Positions 62,000 to 64,000 of a DNA stretch of 64,000 bases are shown here, one piece after another. Origin of the DNA: Caldicellulosiruptor obsidiansis OB47 (GTDB lineage: Bacteria; Bacillota; Thermoanaerobacteria; Caldicellulosiruptorales; Caldicellulosiruptoraceae); contig NC_014392.1 of the NCBI RefSeq assembly GCF_000145215.1, positions 551,501 through 615,500 on the forward strand. The letters run 5' to 3'. Under the pieces are notes generated by a model. That model worked only from the letters and a program-made list of their open reading frames with translations. It had not been told where the DNA came from and ran no database searches. The translations under genes were made by a program, and so were the position numbers. Each line of letters opens with the position of its first letter. Position 1 is the first letter of the stretch.

Positions 62000-62683
62000 A
62001 TGAATGTGCTTATATTTGGCGGGTTTGATACAGAGAGTGGAAAACTTTATGTTATGAATGAGTACATAGAGGTACTTGTGATGCTAAACGCAAAACCCAT
62101 AATTTTTCCTATAAGTATCTTGTCAACCGAGCTTTTAAAAGAGTACATACAGGTGTGTGAGTGTGTTCTTTTTTGCGGTGGTGAGGATGTTCACCCCAAA
62201 TTTTACGGCAAAGAACCTCAGTGGGGAATAAGAAGAATCAATCTTTTAAGAGATAAAATAGAGCTTGAGGCAATGAAAATTTCATATGAGATGGACAGAA
62301 GAGTTTTAGCAATCTGCAGAGGCGTGCAGGTTATGAATGTTGCGTTTGGTGGGACTTTGATACAGGACATAGAGAGAAAATCCTCCATCTCTCATTACCA
62401 GAATCTTAATGGTATGTATGGATATCATACTGTTGAAGTTGTTGGAGGGTTGTTCACTTGCATCTTTGGTTCCCAAAAGATTTTGGTAAACTCTTTTCAC
62501 CATCAGGCAATAGACCAGCTTGCACCTGGGTTTGAAATAGAGGCAGTGTCAACAGATGGTATTGTAGAGGCAATTTCAAAAAAAGATAGAAGTTTTTTTG
62601 TAGGTGTGCAGTGGCATCCTGAGCTTATGGCAAAAGATGATATGTTTCAAAGGAGGCTTTTTGAAAGATTTTTGAAGGAGTGA
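62000..62683 (+). CDS. Peptidase C26/gamma-glutamyl-GABA hydrolase-like protein
   Basis: A class I glutamine-amidotransferase-like hydrolase of about 227 residues. The nucleophile is in AICRGVQVMNV (C near residue 100) and the His-Glu pair in GVQWHPEL (near 200). Relatives split gamma-glutamyl bonds, as PuuD does in putrescine breakdown. The ATG at 62000 gives the usual short N-terminus; an ATG at 61961 would overlap the ANTAR gene by 25 bases. The pairing with ANTAR suggests nitrogen metabolism. Confidence 0.78.
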   Translation: MNVLIFGGFDTESGKLYVMNEYIEVLVMLNAKPIIFPISILSTELLKEYIQVCECVLFCGGEDVHPKFYGKEPQWGIRRINLLRDKIELEAMKISYEMDRRVLAICRGVQVMNVAFGGTLIQDIERKSSISHYQNLNGMYGYHTVEVVGGLFTCIFGSQKILVNSFHHQAIDQLAPGFEIEAVSTDGIVEAISKKDRSFFVGVQWHPELMAKDDMFQRRLFERFLKE

Positions 62684-62689
62684 TGTATT

Positions 62690-63472
62690 TTGAGTATTGA
62701 TAAAATATCTGAAATAATTTTAAAATACAGCGGAAAAATAATTTATTCATTAATAGTACTGATTGCAGGTTTTTTAATATTAAAATTCTCTAACAGAATG
62801 CTGGAAAAATGGAAGAAAAAACAGAGAAGTTCTGTATTTCCAATTAATCAAAAGAGAATTGACACTCTTGCAGCACTTTTCAAAAGTATTATAAAATACT
62901 CTATATACTTTTTAATTGTTGTACTCATTCTTGAAAACTTCAATGTTTCTATCAAGACAATCTTAGCTGTTGCCGGGATAGGCGGGCTTGCGATAGGTTT
63001 TGGTGCACAGAGTTTAATTAAAGATGTGATAGCTGGACTTTTTCTTATCATTGAAGACCAGCTATCTGTTGGCGATTATGTTACAATAGATGGAAGAAGT
63101 GGTACTGTTAAAGAAATGGGAATAAAAACAATTAAGATTCTTGACTATAACGGTTCAATTCACATTATACCAAACGGTTCCATAGGTGCAATTACAAACT
63201 GGTCGAGGCATAACTCAAAGGCGATTGTAGATGTTAAGCTCAATACAAAGATGAACTTTGATGAGGTATCTTTAAAGCTCCAAGAGGTGTTCAAAGAAAT
63301 TGAAGAAGAATTTAAAGAAGACATTGTCACACCACCACAGATTGTGGGTATAGTTGACACTAACTGGATAGAATATACACTCAGAATTGTGACAGAGACA
63401 AAACCTCTTCGCCACTGGGATTTAGAGAGGGCGATGAGAAAAAAGATAATTGAAAAGCTTTTTGTAAGCTAA
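62690..63472 (+). CDS. MscS-family mechanosensitive channel
   Basis: A 260-residue channel. Three membrane segments lie in the first 110 residues; the pore helix reads AGIGGLAIGFGAQSLIKDV (about 93-111) and is followed by the beta domain with DQLSVGDYVTIDGRSGTV (about 124-141) and PNGSIGAITNWSR. It opens on membrane tension to relieve osmotic shock. TTG 62690 has AAGGAG 9 bases upstream, and the gene follows the hydrolase by 6 bases. Confidence 0.9.
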   Translation: MSIDKISEIILKYSGKIIYSLIVLIAGFLILKFSNRMLEKWKKKQRSSVFPINQKRIDTLAALFKSIIKYSIYFLIVVLILENFNVSIKTILAVAGIGGLAIGFGAQSLIKDVIAGLFLIIEDQLSVGDYVTIDGRSGTVKEMGIKTIKILDYNGSIHIIPNGSIGAITNWSRHNSKAIVDVKLNTKMNFDEVSLKLQEVFKEIEEEFKEDIVTPPQIVGIVDTNWIEYTLRIVTETKPLRHWDLERAMRKKIIEKLFVS

Positions 63473-63511
63473 AAAAACTAAAAACTTGGAAAGGGGTAGT
63501 AACTAAGGAAG

Positions 63512-64000
63512 ATGAAAGTTTCAGAGCTTTTCATGCCAACCTTGAAAGAAACACCTTCTGATGCAGAGATAGAATCACATAAACTTATGCTAAGATCTGG
63601 TTTTATGAGACAGCTCTCCTCTGGCATCTATGTGTATCTTCCTCTTGGCTACAGAGTTTTGCGAAAGATAGAGAATATTGTCAGAGAAGAGATGGATAGA
63701 AGCGGTGCTCAAGAGGTTCATATGTCTGCACTTATGCCAAAAGAACTGTGGGAAGAGTCAGGAAGATGGGCAATATTTGGACCAGAGATGTTTAGAATAA
63801 AAGATAGAAATGAAAGGGAGTACTGTTTGGGACCTACTCACGAAGAAGCATTTACTTATATAGTCAGGAATGAGATTTCATCTTACAGGGACCTTCCAAA
63901 AATTTTGTATCAAATTCAAACAAAGTTTCGCGATGAAAGAAGGCCGCGGTTTGGTGTTATGCGCTGCCGAGAATTTACAATGAAAGATGCTTATTCTTTT
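63512..64000 (+). CDS. proS: Prolyl-tRNA synthetase, N-terminal part
   Basis: The first 163 codons of a class II prolyl-tRNA synthetase; the gene runs off the window. Visible are [20 protein letters not shown] (about 28-47), the tRNA/proline motif [10 protein letters not shown] (about 108-117) and [20 protein letters not shown] (motif 2, about 140-159), the normal bacterial pattern. ATG 63512 follows AAGGAA (63505-63510). No T-box leader fits in the 39-base gap before it, so it may be cotranscribed with the MscS gene. Confidence 0.95.
   Translation, partial: MKVSELFMPTLKETPSDAEIESHKLMLRSGFMRQLSSGIYVYLPLGYRVLRKIENIVREEMDRSGAQEVHMSALMPKELWEESGRWAIFGPEMFRIKDRNEREYCLGPTHEEAFTYIVRNEISSYRDLPKILYQIQTKFRDERRPRFGVMRCREFTMKDAYSF

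Noticed and set aside
63473-63511. T-box leader for proS.
   Set aside because: Only 39 bases separate it from the MscS gene and no T-box sequence is present.
1-64000. CRISPR arrays.
   Set aside because: No regularly spaced repeats were seen in a reading of the whole window, though this was by eye.

Overview
The window looks like chromosomal DNA of a low-GC, anaerobic, plant-sugar-fermenting Firmicute, most likely Caldicellulosiruptor or a close relative. This is inferred from AT-rich DNA, strong AGGAGG ribosome sites with frequent GTG/TTG starts, a large Bacillus/Clostridium-type SRP RNA, anaerobic ribonucleotide reductase, LL-diaminopimelate aminotransferase, a Re-type citrate synthase, and genes for xylan and mannan sugar use. 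No database search was possible, so the genus is a guess from gene content.

Layout. 1-6.2 kb: the end of rmuC, then the oxidative branch of the TCA cycle (Re-citrate synthase, aconitase, isocitrate dehydrogenase) with a FadR-type GntR regulator; two matching palindromes sit at its two promoters. 6.2-13.2 kb: a divergent cyanophycin-synthetase-like ligase, SRP RNA, a diguanylate cyclase and a TGS/uridine-kinase-like protein. 13.2-20.2 kb: a secreted repeat protein, a CoA-disulfide reductase with rhodanese domain, a DedA protein, a G5/3D cell-wall protein, a GH130 phosphorylase, a dehydrogenase and tRNA-Ser. 20.3-28.2 kb: a split sensor kinase, a DUF2156 protein, three CotS-like kinases (one a probable pseudokinase), coaX, a frameshifted ybjQ and dapL. 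28.4-31.5 kb: a membrane ferredoxin and nrdD behind tandem NrdR boxes. 31.5-33.2 kb: a four-gene accessory module with a DUF4176 protein, which may be a secreted effector with immunity proteins. 33.4-43.4 kb: a ROK sugar kinase, an acetylxylan-esterase-like hydrolase and the complete glycogen operon glgBCDAP. 43.7-50.8 kb: radC, a LysM protein gene cut by an IS4-family element, and a riboflavin operon under an FMN riboswitch. 50.8-55.0 kb: an IS481-like element and an IS607-type element (decayed tnpA, open tnpB) that cuts an amidase gene. 55.0-64 kb: two unknown envelope proteins, a LacI regulator with xylulokinase, an HD-GYP protein, an ANTAR regulator with a class I amidotransferase-like hydrolase, an MscS channel and the start of proS.

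The most informative signals are about mobile DNA and regulation. Both disrupted host genes can be rebuilt in frame on paper: the LysM gene by removing the IS4 element and one 11-bp target duplication, the amidase by joining at GG dinucleotides. Both DDE insertion sequences place the transposase ribosome-binding site in a stem whose other arm lies upstream of the internal -10 box, an arrangement that should block translation of read-through transcripts. The IS607 tnpB lacks the usual zinc-ribbon cysteines and runs into a GC-rich, hairpin-rich right end that is a candidate omega RNA.
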